Assembly: GCA_030765065.1 (NCBI GenBank)
Contig: CM060979.1
Location: forward strand, 15,219,001-15,283,000
DNA from: Deroplatys truncata
Taxonomy: Eukaryota > Arthropoda > Insecta > Mantodea > Mantidae
DNA length: 64,000 nt
Direction of reading: 5' to 3'
Notes under the pieces: generated by a model
What the model was told of the DNA's origin: nothing
What the model saw: the letters and a program-made list of their open reading frames with translations, nothing else
Database searches by the model: none
Shown: in pieces, positions 1-10,250 of the stretch
Numbering within the stretch: position 1 is the stretch's first letter
How the letters are laid out: each line of letters starts with the position of its first letter
Translations under genes and position numbers: made by a program

Positions 1-51
1 AAGTTATTTGAAATAATTTGTTTGGTGGCGCCAGTAACCTTCCGAGATACC
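1..51 (+). mobile_element. HT family subfamily II fragment
   Basis: The first 51 bases match the stretch around 34210-34265 of an older HT copy: same order of a TTTGAAATA-like run, a GCGCCAGT/GCGTCAGT run and CCGAGATA. The copy is cut by the window edge on the left and by a TTA microsatellite on the right. Assignment rests on visual similarity only. Confidence 0.5.

Positions 52-52
<1 letters not shown>

Positions 53-97
<45 letters not shown>
53..97. repeat. (TTA)n microsatellite
   Basis: About 15 uninterrupted TTA units. It lies between an old HT fragment and a SINE. Confidence 0.97.
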
Positions 98-98
<1 letters not shown>

Positions 99-137
99 TT
101 TCGCAATTTGCAATACCATATTGCTTTCTCAGCCATT

Positions 138-411
138 ATGAATTTATTTATGGACGCTCTTTAACTACTGTGGTCCTTAGCGTCCCACTCTATATTGAGC
201 GTGAAATACCGGTAATTTTGCTCAAAGGCCTCTTTATCAGGCTTGAGGTTCTTTTACGTGCCGTAAATCTACGACACGGGACCACGGGCTTTACTTCCCT
301 TCCGAAGGAAGCCATGCTAAGGATTTTTACGCCCGAAAAAAATCATTGCCCTCCGCCTGGTTTGAACCCGCGACCTCGGGGCTAGTATGATAACCATACA
401 CCACGGAGGAC
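138..411 (-). mobile_element. tRNA-derived SINE, minus strand
   Basis: Read on the minus strand it starts with a tRNA-like head: GTCCTCCGTGGTGTATGGTT (A-box-like) and GGTTCAAACC (B box), followed by a body containing GGCACGTAAAAGAACCTC and CCCAATATAGA. The same head and body recur at 26070, 30416, 51698 and 61823, which defines a family. It is non-coding, and transcription by RNA polymerase III from the two internal boxes is expected for this class. Its 5' end directly abuts the start of an HT element at 411. Confidence 0.88.
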
Positions 412-536
412 GACTTTCTCTGTCATCTATACACCATTAGTAGGTATGGGAAAATACCTATTGTAATCTACCAAATAATTCTATTCCGAGTTTTTAACGG
501 AAATACATCTTTTGAGACTGTCTGAATCCGAAAAAA
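411..536 (+). mobile_element. HT subfamily II, H module, left part
   Basis: Starts ACTTTCTCTG and follows the H consensus in diverged form (GTAGGTATGGG, ACGGAAATACAT, CTGAATCCGAAAAAA). It stops in the A-run that follows CTGAATCC. The same module resumes at 2333 with GGCATTTTT, which is what follows that A-run in intact copies. Bases 537-2332 are therefore an insertion in the opposite orientation. Confidence 0.75.
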
Positions 537-2332
537 TCTGATGTGTTACACTCACATGACTTTCTCTACTCTTGTACAAAGTATTTTTAAAACGCTTATT
601 CTCCATCTTGTTCATGTTAATCGAGATAAACATTTGCAAACTCTATCTTATTGCTAATTTTCTTGTAGACGTAAGGGGAAAATATATTTACAAGGGCAAT
701 ATAGAAAAACAGTAGCCTTTAAGCACATACATATCTCTTAATAGCTGGTTGCTAAGTGCAGCACCATTCCCTTTGCCACAGATTATAACTCTTTGCATAT
801 CCAAGACAAAAAAATCTGATGTGTTACACTCACATGACTTTCTCTACTCTTGTACAATCTATTTTTACAAACGCCTATTCTCCATATGCTTTATGTTAAT
901 CGAGATATCGAGATGTCAATCTTATTGCTAATTTTCTTGTAGATGCAAGGGGAATATGGTAGCTTTTAAGCGATGGTCAAATATTTTAACGCTGGTTGCT
1001 ATGCGGCGCATTCCATTCTCTTTGCAAGTCCAGGACATAAAAAAATGAATAACGAATTTGAGAAAATTATAAGTATTGGAAAATTTAAGGGAATAACAAG
1101 CAATATCTCGAAAACGGTTCACTCAACAAAAGAAATGTATATGACATAAGTTGTGTATTTTAACGAGATCTACATTTTTTGTGTAGTAAAATTTTGTCTA
1201 TCTCTTATGGTATACCAGTTATGCAAAAGTCGTTCACAATGAAGAATACTTTTGGAGACATTCCCAGAAAATTCGAGATATACATTTCATTTCTCATGAC
1301 ATTATCTTAAACATATGATATTTTAATCAAAATCGTTAGAGCCATTTTTGAGAAAATTAAAATTTTCGAAAAATGTTCCATGTAAAGGGTAGTCCGGGGT
1401 GGGGGGATTTTCTTGAAAACCTTCGTGTCGCATCTCTGAAAGATACTGAACCTAAATACCAAGTTTGGTGTTTATCCGACTGTTCGTTTTTGAGTTATGC
1501 TGTTCACAGACACACACACACAGACACACACACAGACACACACACGGACATGTTTCCAAAAATGCTTTTTTTGGATTCAGGAGGTCTCAAAACATGTATT
1601 TCCGGTGAAATCTCGGTATCGAATTTTTGGGTGGAATGCAATACTTCCCCTACTTACTATACGTAGTAGAGAAAGTAAAAATGAATAACGAATTCCCATT
1701 TGAGAAACTTATTGAAAAATTTTAGGGAATAACAAGCAATATCTCGAAAATGGTTCACTCAACAAAAAATATGCATATGACATAAATTGTGCATTTTAAC
1801 ACGATCTACATTTTTTGTGTAGTAAAAGTTTGTCTATCTCTTATGGTTTACCAGTTATGCAAAAGTCGTTCACAATGAAGAATACTTTTGGAGACATTCC
1901 CAGGAAATTCAAGATATACATTTTATTTGTCATAAAAATATCTTAAACATATGATATTTTAATCAAAATCGTTAGAGCCATTTTTGAGAAAATTAAAATT
2001 TTCGAAAAATCTTCCATGTAAAGGGTACTCTGGGGTGGGGGGATTTTCTTGAAAACCTTCGTGTCGCATCCTTGGAAGATACTGATCCCAAATACTAAGT
2101 TTGGTGTTTATCCGACTGTTCGTATCTGAGTTATGCTGTTCACAGACACACACACAGACAGACACACAGACACACAGACAGACACACAGACACACACACG
2201 GACATGTTTCCGAAAATGCTTTTTTTGGATTCAGGGAGTCTCAAAACATGTATTTCCGGTGAAATCTCGGTATCGAAATTTTGGGTGGAATACAATACTT
2301 CCTCTACTTACTATACGTAGTAGAGAAAGTAA
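537..2332 (-). mobile_element. HT array H-H-T-T, nested insertion
   Basis: On the minus strand the order is H (2332-1679), H (1678-1046), T (1045-815), T (814-537). Each H starts with ACTTTCTCTACTACG at its T-run junction. The T modules at 815 and 537 both end at TCTGATGTGTTACACTCACA when read on plus. This order is what one HT unit inserted into the internal T-run (the H/T boundary) of another would give. CACA/GACA microsatellites lie at 1507-1550 and 2140-2203. No protein of known family is encoded. Confidence 0.82.
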
Positions 2333-2678
2333 AAAGGCATTTTTAAAAAGACATCCGTCTGTATGTGTCTGTGACAGCATAACTCAAAAACTAAAAATTT
2401 ATTAAATACCAAAATTAATAACCAATTTTAACATCTCTCAAAGATGCGACACGAAGTTTTTGAAGAAAATCCCCCCACCCCAAACTAACCCTTAATGCTT
2501 TTTCGTTATCTTCGATTTTCTGAAAAATGACTGATATATTTTATTAAAATACTATAAACTTAAGATATTTATGACAAATATTTTCTTCAATTTCTGGGAA
2601 TAGCCTGTGAAGCCATCTTCATTCTGAATGACTTTTGTATAACTGGTAAACCGAAAGAGATAGACAAAATCTTACTAA
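2333..2678 (+). mobile_element. HT subfamily II, H module, right part
   Basis: Continuation of the module begun at 411. It contains the landmarks GTGACAGCATAACTC, ATGCGACACGAAG, the poly-C block CCCCCCACCCC and CTGGGAATAG in the order of the H consensus. It is diverged from the younger copies and breaks at 2678 against a T module in reverse orientation. Confidence 0.75.
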
Positions 2679-3720
2679 AATTATTCTCCGTATGCTTCAT
2701 GTTAATTGAGATGTTAATCTAATTGGTAATTTTCTTGTAGATGCAAGGGGAATTGGTAGGCTTTAGGCGATAGTCAAATATTTTAAGAGCTGGTTGCTAT
2801 GTGGCACATGTCCAGGACATAAAAAAAATCTGTGTTACACTCACATGACTTTCTCTACTCTTGTACAAACTATGCTTACAAACTCTTATTCTCCATCTAT
2901 TTCATGTTAATCGAGATAAACATTTACAGACTCTATCTTATTGCTAATTTTCTTGTAGATGTAAGGGGAATGTATATTTACAAGGGCAATATAGAAATAC
3001 AGTAATCTTTAAGCACATACATATCTCTTAATAGCTGGTTGCTAGGTGCAACACCATTCTCTTTGCCACAGATTAATACTCTTTGCATAACCAAGACAAA
3101 AAAAATGAATAACCAATTCCCATTTGAGAAAATAAGTATTGAAAAATTTAAGGGAATAACAAGCAACATCTCGAAAATGGTTCACTGAACAAAAAAATGT
3201 ATTGGAACTTAAATTATGTATGTTAACGCAATCTACATTTTTGTAGTAAAATTTTGTCTATCTCTTATGGTTTACCAGTTATGCAAAAGTCGTTCACAAT
3301 AAAGAATACTTTTGGAGACATTCCCAGAAAATTCAAGATATACATTTTATTTGTCATAAAAATATCTTAAACATATGATATTTTAATTAAAATCGTTAGA
3401 GGCATTTTTGAGAAAATTAAAATTTTCGAAAAATGTTCCATGTAAAGGGTAATCTGGGGTTGGGGGATTTTCTTGAAAACCTTCGTGTCGCATCTGTGGA
3501 AGATACTGAACCTAAATACCAAGTTTGATGTTTATCTGACTGTTCGTTTCTGAGTTATGCTGTTCACAGACACACAGACACACACACGGACATGTTTCCA
3601 AAAATGCTTTTTTTGGATTCAGGGGGTCTCAAAACATATATTTCCGGTGAAATCTCGGTATCAAATTTTTGGCTGGAATACAATACTTCCCCTACTTACT
3701 ATACGTAGTAGAGAAAGTAA
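2679..3720 (-). mobile_element. HT array (partial T, T, H), minus
   Basis: 2679-2828 is a T module lacking its terminal ~70 bp. 2829-3104 is a full T module, and 3105-3720 a full H module ending GTAGTAGAGAAAGTAA. The GT/CA microsatellite is short here (3565-3592). No coding function is evident. Confidence 0.82.
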
Positions 3721-4216
3721 TATGTTTTCTGTTTGTTTCAGGGAGTCTCAAAACGTGTGGAACGTGCAATACACCGTCTGCTTACAAAAGGTAAGTAGTA
3801 GAAAAAGTAATGAAATATTACAATATTATCTTACTAAAGTTTTAGTTCAAGTAGTGGCTAACCGCAGCTTTAGCTGGAATTGAAGACTGTAATTGTTAAA
3901 AGCAGAAATGTTTATCGGTAATGTTCATTTAATTATTGCACAGTGCTTAAAATGAATTATTGGGGGTAAATTTCTACTCTGCAATAGAGTTTTCATTTTC
4001 AATAACGTTGCGACTTAAGGGTGCAATGGTTCCACTGTTTCTACCAAAACATAAAACTGGAGCAGGGCAGCGAAACCATGCAGACGCTTAAGAAGGTTTG
4101 ACTGAGTTAGGGAACCCCGGCCAAGCGAAAAGGGAAACCCTAACGAGTGCCGTAGGGGAAAAAAAAGTAAGATGGAAACCAAAACTCTAAAAAAAATACT
4201 ACTACTGATAATTTTT
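3721..4216. other. Unassigned interval with HT-like scrap
   Basis: 3735-3815 repeats pieces of the H start (GGGAGTCTCAAAACGTGT and GTAGTAGAAAAAGTAA), perhaps an internally deleted copy. The remainder to 4216 shows no recognisable gene or repeat. Confidence 0.5.
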
Positions 4217-5115
4217 ACTTTATCTACTACCTACAGTAAGTAGGGGAACTATTGTATTCCATCCAAAAATTCGATATCGAGATTTCACCGGAAATACATG
4301 TTTTGAGACCCCCTGAATCCAAAAAAAGCATTTTTGGAAACATGTCCGTGTGTGTGTCTGTGTGTGTCTGTCTGTGAACAGCAAAATTCAGAAAAGAACA
4401 GTCGGATAAACACCAAACTTGCTATTTTGGTTCAGTATCTTCCAGAGATGCAACACGAAGGTTTTCAAGAAAATCCCCCACCCCAGATTACCCTTTACAT
4501 GGAACATCTTTCGAAAATTTTAATTTTTTCAAAAATGGCTATAACGATTTTGATTAAAATATCAATTGTTTAAGACACTTTCATGGCAAATAAAATGTAT
4601 ATCTTGAATTTTCTGGGAATGTCTCCAAAAGTATTCTTCATTGTGAACGACTTTTGCATAACTGGTAAAACGTAAGAGATAGACAAAATTTTACTACACA
4701 AAAAATGTATATCGCGTTAAAATAGACAATTTATGTTATATACATTTTTGTTGGTGCGTGAACCATTTTCGAGATATTACTTGTTATTCCCTTAAATTTT
4801 TCAACTTATATTCTCAAATGGGAATTCGTTATTCATTTTTTTGTCCTGGATATGCAAAGAGTATTAATCTGTGGCAAAGGGAATGGTGCTGCACCTAGCA
4901 ACCAGCTATTAAGAGATATGTGTATTCTTAAAGGCTACTGTATTTCTATATTGCCCTTGTAAATATATACTCCCCTTACATCTACAAGAAAATTAGCAAT
5001 AAGACGGAGTCTGCAAATGTTTATCTCGATTAACATGAAGTAGATGGAGAAGAAGCGTTTGTAAAAATAGTTTGTACAAGAGTAGAGAAAGTCATGTGAG
5101 TGTAACACATCAGAT
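4217..5115 (+). mobile_element. HT unit, H-T, nearly complete, plus
   Basis: A simple full-length unit of about 900 bp. H runs 4217-4840, starting ACTTTATCTACTACC with a GTGTGTCT microsatellite near 4345-4375. T runs 4841-5115 and ends AGAGTAGAGAAAGTCATGTG...CACATCAGAT. It is preceded by T5 and followed by CT7. The 12-bp inverted ends, placed at the very start but about 23 bp inside the other end, and the terminal ATGTG/CACAT hairpin are clear here. Confidence 0.85.
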
Positions 5116-6609
5116 CTTTTTTTCGGTACTTTAATGATAATAATAAACAAACATTAATAACCAGAAGCATAAAGCAACCTTAAAAGAATAACTGTAAAAG
5201 AAAGATGGCTTAAAAGTAAACAAACCAAAACATAAAATGAGCAGAGCAGTAAGGCAAGTTTTAAAACAGCAAAAATTAAGTAAAACAAAAATTCAACAAC
5301 AAGGCCACTATAAAAATCAGACCAATATTTTATAAACGGGTACCTTTTCTTAAACTGTAAACTACAGTAGAACCTGGAAGCATTACTTGCCCCCTTTTGG
5401 TGTCAACGATTTCGTCTCACAAATAGTTATGCTTATCTAGTCAAGACCCAAACACACTTTTATGAACTTCTAGGAACAGCAAGCTTCAAAGTCCAGCTGA
5501 GCTAGATGTACTTGACCGCAATTACTGCTCCCATAATTAACACAACACAATTTCTGTAACGTATGCACTGAAAATCACGTATTAAAAATATAACTCAGCT
5601 AGAAGGTCAGTAGTACTTTGTGGTTACATTTAAATTTTCCTGATTCTTATGATACTTTGAATAAGTTGTGTAAAGAATGAATTGATTCTTGCATTTCTTT
5701 GCCTTAGACACACAAACAACTTATATTCCAGAATTTCCTGGTATTTTGTTTCCCTGTATTTTATCTCTTTCTCTCTGAGAAAATGACAAATGATGGATTG
5801 AGAGTTTAACTCTTAACAGCTAATTAGTTGCCTTATAAGTGAAAGCACTCTTAAACTCCTTAAAGGTGGAGAAGCCAATAAGATAGAAGTGTGATCCACT
5901 TTCTGGACTCATTGAAACCCAGTATTAAATTTTGACAAAACAAAAGAACCAAAACACACTTAACATATGAACAATTTCAAGAGCCAGTCACTTTACGATT
6001 TCTTGTGGTTAAAACACACATTACGTTTTCCGCCCCAAAATTCATCCACCATTACCAAGATACAAACTGATAAGGACGATCCACAAAAATATCACAAAAG
6101 AAGTTCCTTAAAGCAATTCCAAAAAAAACTTCCACAATCAGAATGACTTGTTGCCGGGCAGAGAGCTAACCCTGCAATGCGACAGAAATCCACCACTCTC
6201 CGCGTAAGGACCAGGCACATGCCACGCACGCAAACCAGAGAGAGAAAAAAGGAACACCAAAGAGTGATTAAGCAAAGGGACAAACAAAGAAGTAACGTAA
6301 AGTGACTGGCTGGGGGTATAACACAGTTACAAAACGTAATACGAACACATAACAGCACAAGGGACTTGCATCTCTTTCACGAATATGTTGTATCATCATT
6401 CGTATTCTGGATCTTGCTGTTGAAGAATCCCTTAGCCGCTGTGGACGTCCTCTTAAACGATGACTCATTATTAAACAAACCAATGTAACACAACGAACAG
6501 AACAAAGTAATATAGCAACAGTTTTATGCTTGTAGCATCGTCTCTTCATGTCACATCTGGTGACATGGTTACCAACATGTGGTCAACATATCACTTAGAA
6601 TTTAATACA
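5116..6609. other. No recognisable feature
   Basis: AT-rich sequence with only short open frames. I see no domain motif, no tandem repeat and no similarity to the other repeats of the window. Confidence 0.6.
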
Positions 6610-6686
6610 GGATGGTCCGTTCGAATGTCCCTAATTTCAATTGTAGGATAGGTAAACGGTTGAAGCTGGACACAACTACGTTTATA

Positions 6687-8056
6687 CACTGCCGTTTGTG
6701 AAAATTTGCAACACCGAGAAAGAATTTCCCGAATAACTCCAAACTTGGTGGAAGTGTAGAAGAGTGTGCAAGCAATAAGTGATTAGGTTTGCAGAGAGAT
6801 GGGGTACACGTAGACCGAGCAGAGTCCTCTCGTGTCGGTCATACAAGGTCAGACTTGCGCCCAGTGTTGTCAGTGCAGAGCTGTCAAACTAGGTGGAAAC
6901 AATTAAGTGAGTGCCAGTATGCCTCGTTGATGTCAAAGGGAGCCATGTGGCATGCGGGCGAGTTTGAACGGGGTAGAATGCTCGGTCTCCGGGAAGCGGG
7001 TTTGTTATACTTGTCGGCTCGTACAGGGCATGCTGCTACGACAGCGATGCGTGAGTGGAAGCAGTGGATAGATGAAGGTCGTACGCAGAGAACAGCGGGC
7101 ATTGAACTACGGAACATGACCACAGCACAGAATGCCCGTCATCCTGTCCACATGGCCATAACGGACCGTACAGCTTCATCCACAGTGTTGGCTCCACCCT
7201 GGAGCACTGCAACAGGTGTGAACTTGTCTGCATCAACGGTTCGTCGCCGTCTGCTGCAGGTTGAACTGGTTGCATACATGCCATTACGTCGGCTTCCGTT
7301 GTCCAGAAACCACAAGCTCCTCTGACTGCAATGTGTACGTGAACACCGTCATTGGGGTGCTGAGTGGCAAAATGTAGTCTTTTCGGACGAGTCTCGCTTC
7401 AACGTGTCCTACAGTGATGGCCGCATACGTGTCCGGCGGTACTGTGATGAGCGCAGCCTGGAGGACTGCATTTATGAGTGACATAGCGGACAAACACCAG
7501 GTGTGATGGTTTGGGGCGCCATTGGTTACAACAACCTATCTCGGCTCCTACGAATTGAGGTCACTTTGAAGAGCAACCGGTACCTAACGGTGGTTGTAGA
7601 ACCTGAGGTACTCCCCTGCTTCAGGCCACATTTCAACAGGACAATGCCCGGCGACATATTGCGAGGAATGTACAAGCCTTCTTCGAAGAGCGACGGGTAC
7701 CATCGCTTCCCTGGCCTGCAGTTCGCCTGACATGTCGCCCATCGAACATGTCTGAAATATAGTTTGTCGGCATCTGGTGCGTCACGGTCCTCCAGTCACG
7801 GATTTGTGGGCTCGAATACAAACTACGTGGAGGAAGATCCCTCAGGAACTTATTCAGAACCTTTTTGAATCAATGCCACGGCGTATAGCAGCCCTAATTG
7901 CAGCGCATGGAGACCACACCAAATACTGAATATTAGGGCTCAAAGGTTATGTATAGATTTGAAATGTTTATCATTTGTTACTTGTCAGGTACCTAACCTG
8001 TGGTATTGAATTCATGCGTTTCCTTCTTGGTGTTACAATTTTCACAAACGGCAGTG
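6687..8056 (+). mobile_element. Tc1-like element, complete with TIRs
   Basis: Bounded by inverted ends CACTGCCGTTTGTGAAAA and TTTTCACAAACGGCAGTG, each flanked by TA, the usual Tc1/mariner target duplication. Length is 1370 bp. It sits in the 5' untranslated part of the element at 6610-10250 and is therefore younger than it. A related copy lies inverted at 28694-30037. Confidence 0.92.
6919..7928 (+). pseudogene. Tc1-like transposase, broken
   Basis: Cut-and-paste DDE transposase of the Tc1 group. Visible landmarks in order are the helix-turn-helix region (GLREAGLLYLSARTGHAATT), STVRRRLLQ, MPLRRLPLSRNHK, the first catalytic Asp in VVFSDESRFN, VMVWGAIGYN and LLRIEVTLKSNRYLT, then the C-terminal SMPRRIAALIAAH. 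The ATG at 6919 is supported by similarity to the second copy but is followed by TGA at codon 4. Further stops and frameshifts occur near 6950, 7325, 7480 and 7640-7730. The product cannot be active. The closest sister in the window is 28817-29814. Confidence 0.9.
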
Positions 8057-8145
8057 TATAAAAGAAAAACTCAACAAGTTTCAAAACCTGTCGGTATATG
8101 GTACAAAGACAGGGTTTTCATTCTTAGATTTCATCGTTTATCAAA

Positions 8146-9108
8146 ATGGCGACACCGCAGATCAAATCGCAAACTGTTCTGTGGTATGCGGAGTTTAAAT
8201 CAGTTGTACGAGTTCAAAGGGAGTTTTGAAGAGTTTTTAACCATATGCTCCAACTGCTAAAAGCACAAAGAAGAGGTACGATGTATTTTTAGCTACTGCA
8301 ACTGTGTTGAAGAAGAATGGTGGTGGTCACAGAGCATCCGACGAAATGGTTGCAAATGTTCAAGCCGCATTTGAGCAAAGCCCACAGAAGAACTTCAAGG
8401 GAACTTCAACATTGCAACGAGTTGTCCACAAACGTCTCAAACATACAAGTTGCAGTTATTACACCTTGTGCAGCCGAATGACAAGCCCAAACGGGTGCAA
8501 TTCGCCAATACGGTGCTAGGCTGTCTCGGCGTTGATCCTGATTTCATGTCCAAGATATTCTTCTCGGACGAAGCCGCTTTCGGTGTGTCAGGCAAGGTAA
8601 ACCGGCACAATGAGCGGATCTGGGGATCGCAGAATACTCACGCTGCACAAGAGCACGTTCGTGATAGTCGTTTGTTGTGGTTTGTCACAGAATAAAGTCA
8701 TTGGACGTTTTTCTTCGTCGAAAAATCTGTCCGTGGTACCGCATACGAGTATCTTGACATTCTGGAGCAGTTGTTTTTTCCACAAATTGAACTTCTGCAG
8801 ACTAACATCCTTTTCCAAGAAGATGGTGCTCCTCCACACTGGTTCAATGAAGTTCGTACGACTTTGGACAGAATTTTCCCTGGCCGTTGGATTGGCACAG
8901 GCGGATCGTTCGCGTGGCCCCTGAGATCTCCCGATTTAACACCTTTCGATTCTTTTTTTCCCTGGGGCTCGTCAAAGATGAATTGATCTTCGTGAGCTAT
9001 TGAGAGCATTTCAGAAGACATGCTCCAACGTACTTGGCAAGAATTTTTCATCGCCTCGACATCCTCACAGTGGCTGCTGGAGGTCACATTAAGAAGATAT
9101 TGTCTTTA
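8146..9108 (+). pseudogene. DUF4817-type mariner-superfamily transposase, broken
   Basis: Starts at the ATG followed by codons for ATPQIKSQTVLWYAEFKSV, the conserved N-terminus of a transposase family common in insects. Later landmarks are the first catalytic Asp in FFSDEAAFGVSGKVNRHN, the second in FQEDGAPPHW, and RSPDLTPFDS carrying the third acid. I count 41 residues between the second and third acids, i.e. a DD41D spacing like rosa-type elements. The frame is interrupted by TGA after about 27 codons and by several shifts (around 8300, 8430 and 8700). It lies inside the TIR pair at 6610/10250 and is a dead copy. Confidence 0.85.
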
Positions 9109-9123
9109 CGTTGGAGTTGTTTA

Positions 9124-10114
9124 TTTATTTAGCTCCACGTATGGATGCCAATTTGAAGTAGGTGGTTTGTTACGTTTTGAAAGTCAGTTTGTAGATGCTT
9201 GATAATATTTCAACTGTTGGGGAGCCGAACTTGTAGTAGTTGCAACAGCACGTATAGTAAACAGTTTCCGGTAGCGTTCGCCCCAAATTTATTTTCAGTT
9301 GACCTTTGCCCCAAGTTTAAAAAAAATATAAACTTTGTAATTAAACTGCTTCTTTAAGTATTAAATATTTATGTTTGCCTCGGCTGCGTCAGCATTATTG
9401 TTAGAGACACGTATCTCTTGGCAGGGTGTGATGCGACAAGAATGTAGGCTTGCGCAGATTTTTTAAGTTTTAATTCACTCCTTTTTATTAATCCTTGACA
9501 CAAATTAAATAGCACTTCACTCATATAGAGAGCTGTGGGATTATTTTATTTAATACTTGCACTTTTTAACACATATACTATTTTTCGTTTCACACGAATA
9601 CGCATTAAATCTCTCAAGGACGCACAAGCATCCGGTTACAATCACTGTCTGCAGGCAACTGAATAGATTTCAACCGTCTAAGCGTGTATATTTCTGTATT
9701 TCAAGTTTCTAATTGGCTAATCCTACTCCAATAGAATACCTGCATTTAACTAAAGCTTTTTCTGATTGTTGATTGGCTATTTTTATAAACTGTCACTAAA
9801 ATTACATTAATGCTTCCAAGAATCACAAATAACATTTAAACTCTCAAACTCATTATTTCCTCAAGGTTGCCTCATTGTTACCTCATTGTTAGCAACGTTA
9901 ACTTATTATTCTCACAGCTCCTACATTATTAAATTACGTAATGTATTCACATAACGTTATTACACATGGATACAATAATATAAGCATATGGAATGACTGT
10001 TACATACATTTTACAAATTATTACATACACATATTGCTTTAAGGCGGGCTGTTATTGAATACGTATATTATATAATTTTACTGAAATCATTTAAGTGTTA
10101 AAAATACTGCCTCA
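9124..10114 (-). mobile_element. L element (LTR-like) copy 1
   Basis: On the minus strand it begins at TGAGGCAGTATTTTTAACA (10114), runs through the AGCCAATCA boxes, a CAGT-containing start-like site, AATAAAAGGAGTGA and CCGAGGCAAACATAAA, and ends in a leader-like part with GGCTCCCCAACAG. The same boundaries and order recur in eight more copies. It resembles a solo LTR plus part of a leader. No gag or pol follows, so the class is inferred. Confidence 0.65.
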
Positions 10115-10250
10115 CACATAGAAATGTGGTGATGCGCATATCAGAACTTGTTCACTTTTCCTTTCATATAAACGTTGTTGTAAATATTTACCTTCAGCCG
10201 TTTACCCGTCACATAAAATTTAAATTAGGGACATTCGAGCGGACCACGGT

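Larger units (their letters stand above)
6610..10250 (+). mobile_element. TIR transposon (DUF4817 transposase), doubly interrupted
   Basis: The outer ends are inverted repeats of about 75 bp. The left end (6610-6685) carries ATGGTCCGTTCGAATGTCCC and GGTAAACGGTTGAAG. The right end (10166-10250) carries their complements, CTTCAGCCGTTTACC and GGGACATTCGAGCGGACCA. Between them lie a Tc1 element (6687-8056), a degenerate transposase (8146-9108) and an L element (about 9124-10114). Removing the two insertions leaves about 1.3 kb, the normal size for a Tc1/mariner-superfamily element. The inference is that TIRs and transposase belong together. Confidence 0.68.

Noticed and set aside
4045..5260. Similar stretches CCAAAACATAAAA on both sides of the HT unit 4217-5115, as a possible long target duplication
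   Set aside because: The similarity is short, imperfect and over 100 bp away from either end of the element, so it is not a target duplication.
9124..10114. L elements as MITEs
   Set aside because: They lack terminal inverted repeats. One end is a constant TGAGGCAG, the other is ragged in a leader-like region with tRNA-Lys-complementary motifs, so an LTR origin is more likely.
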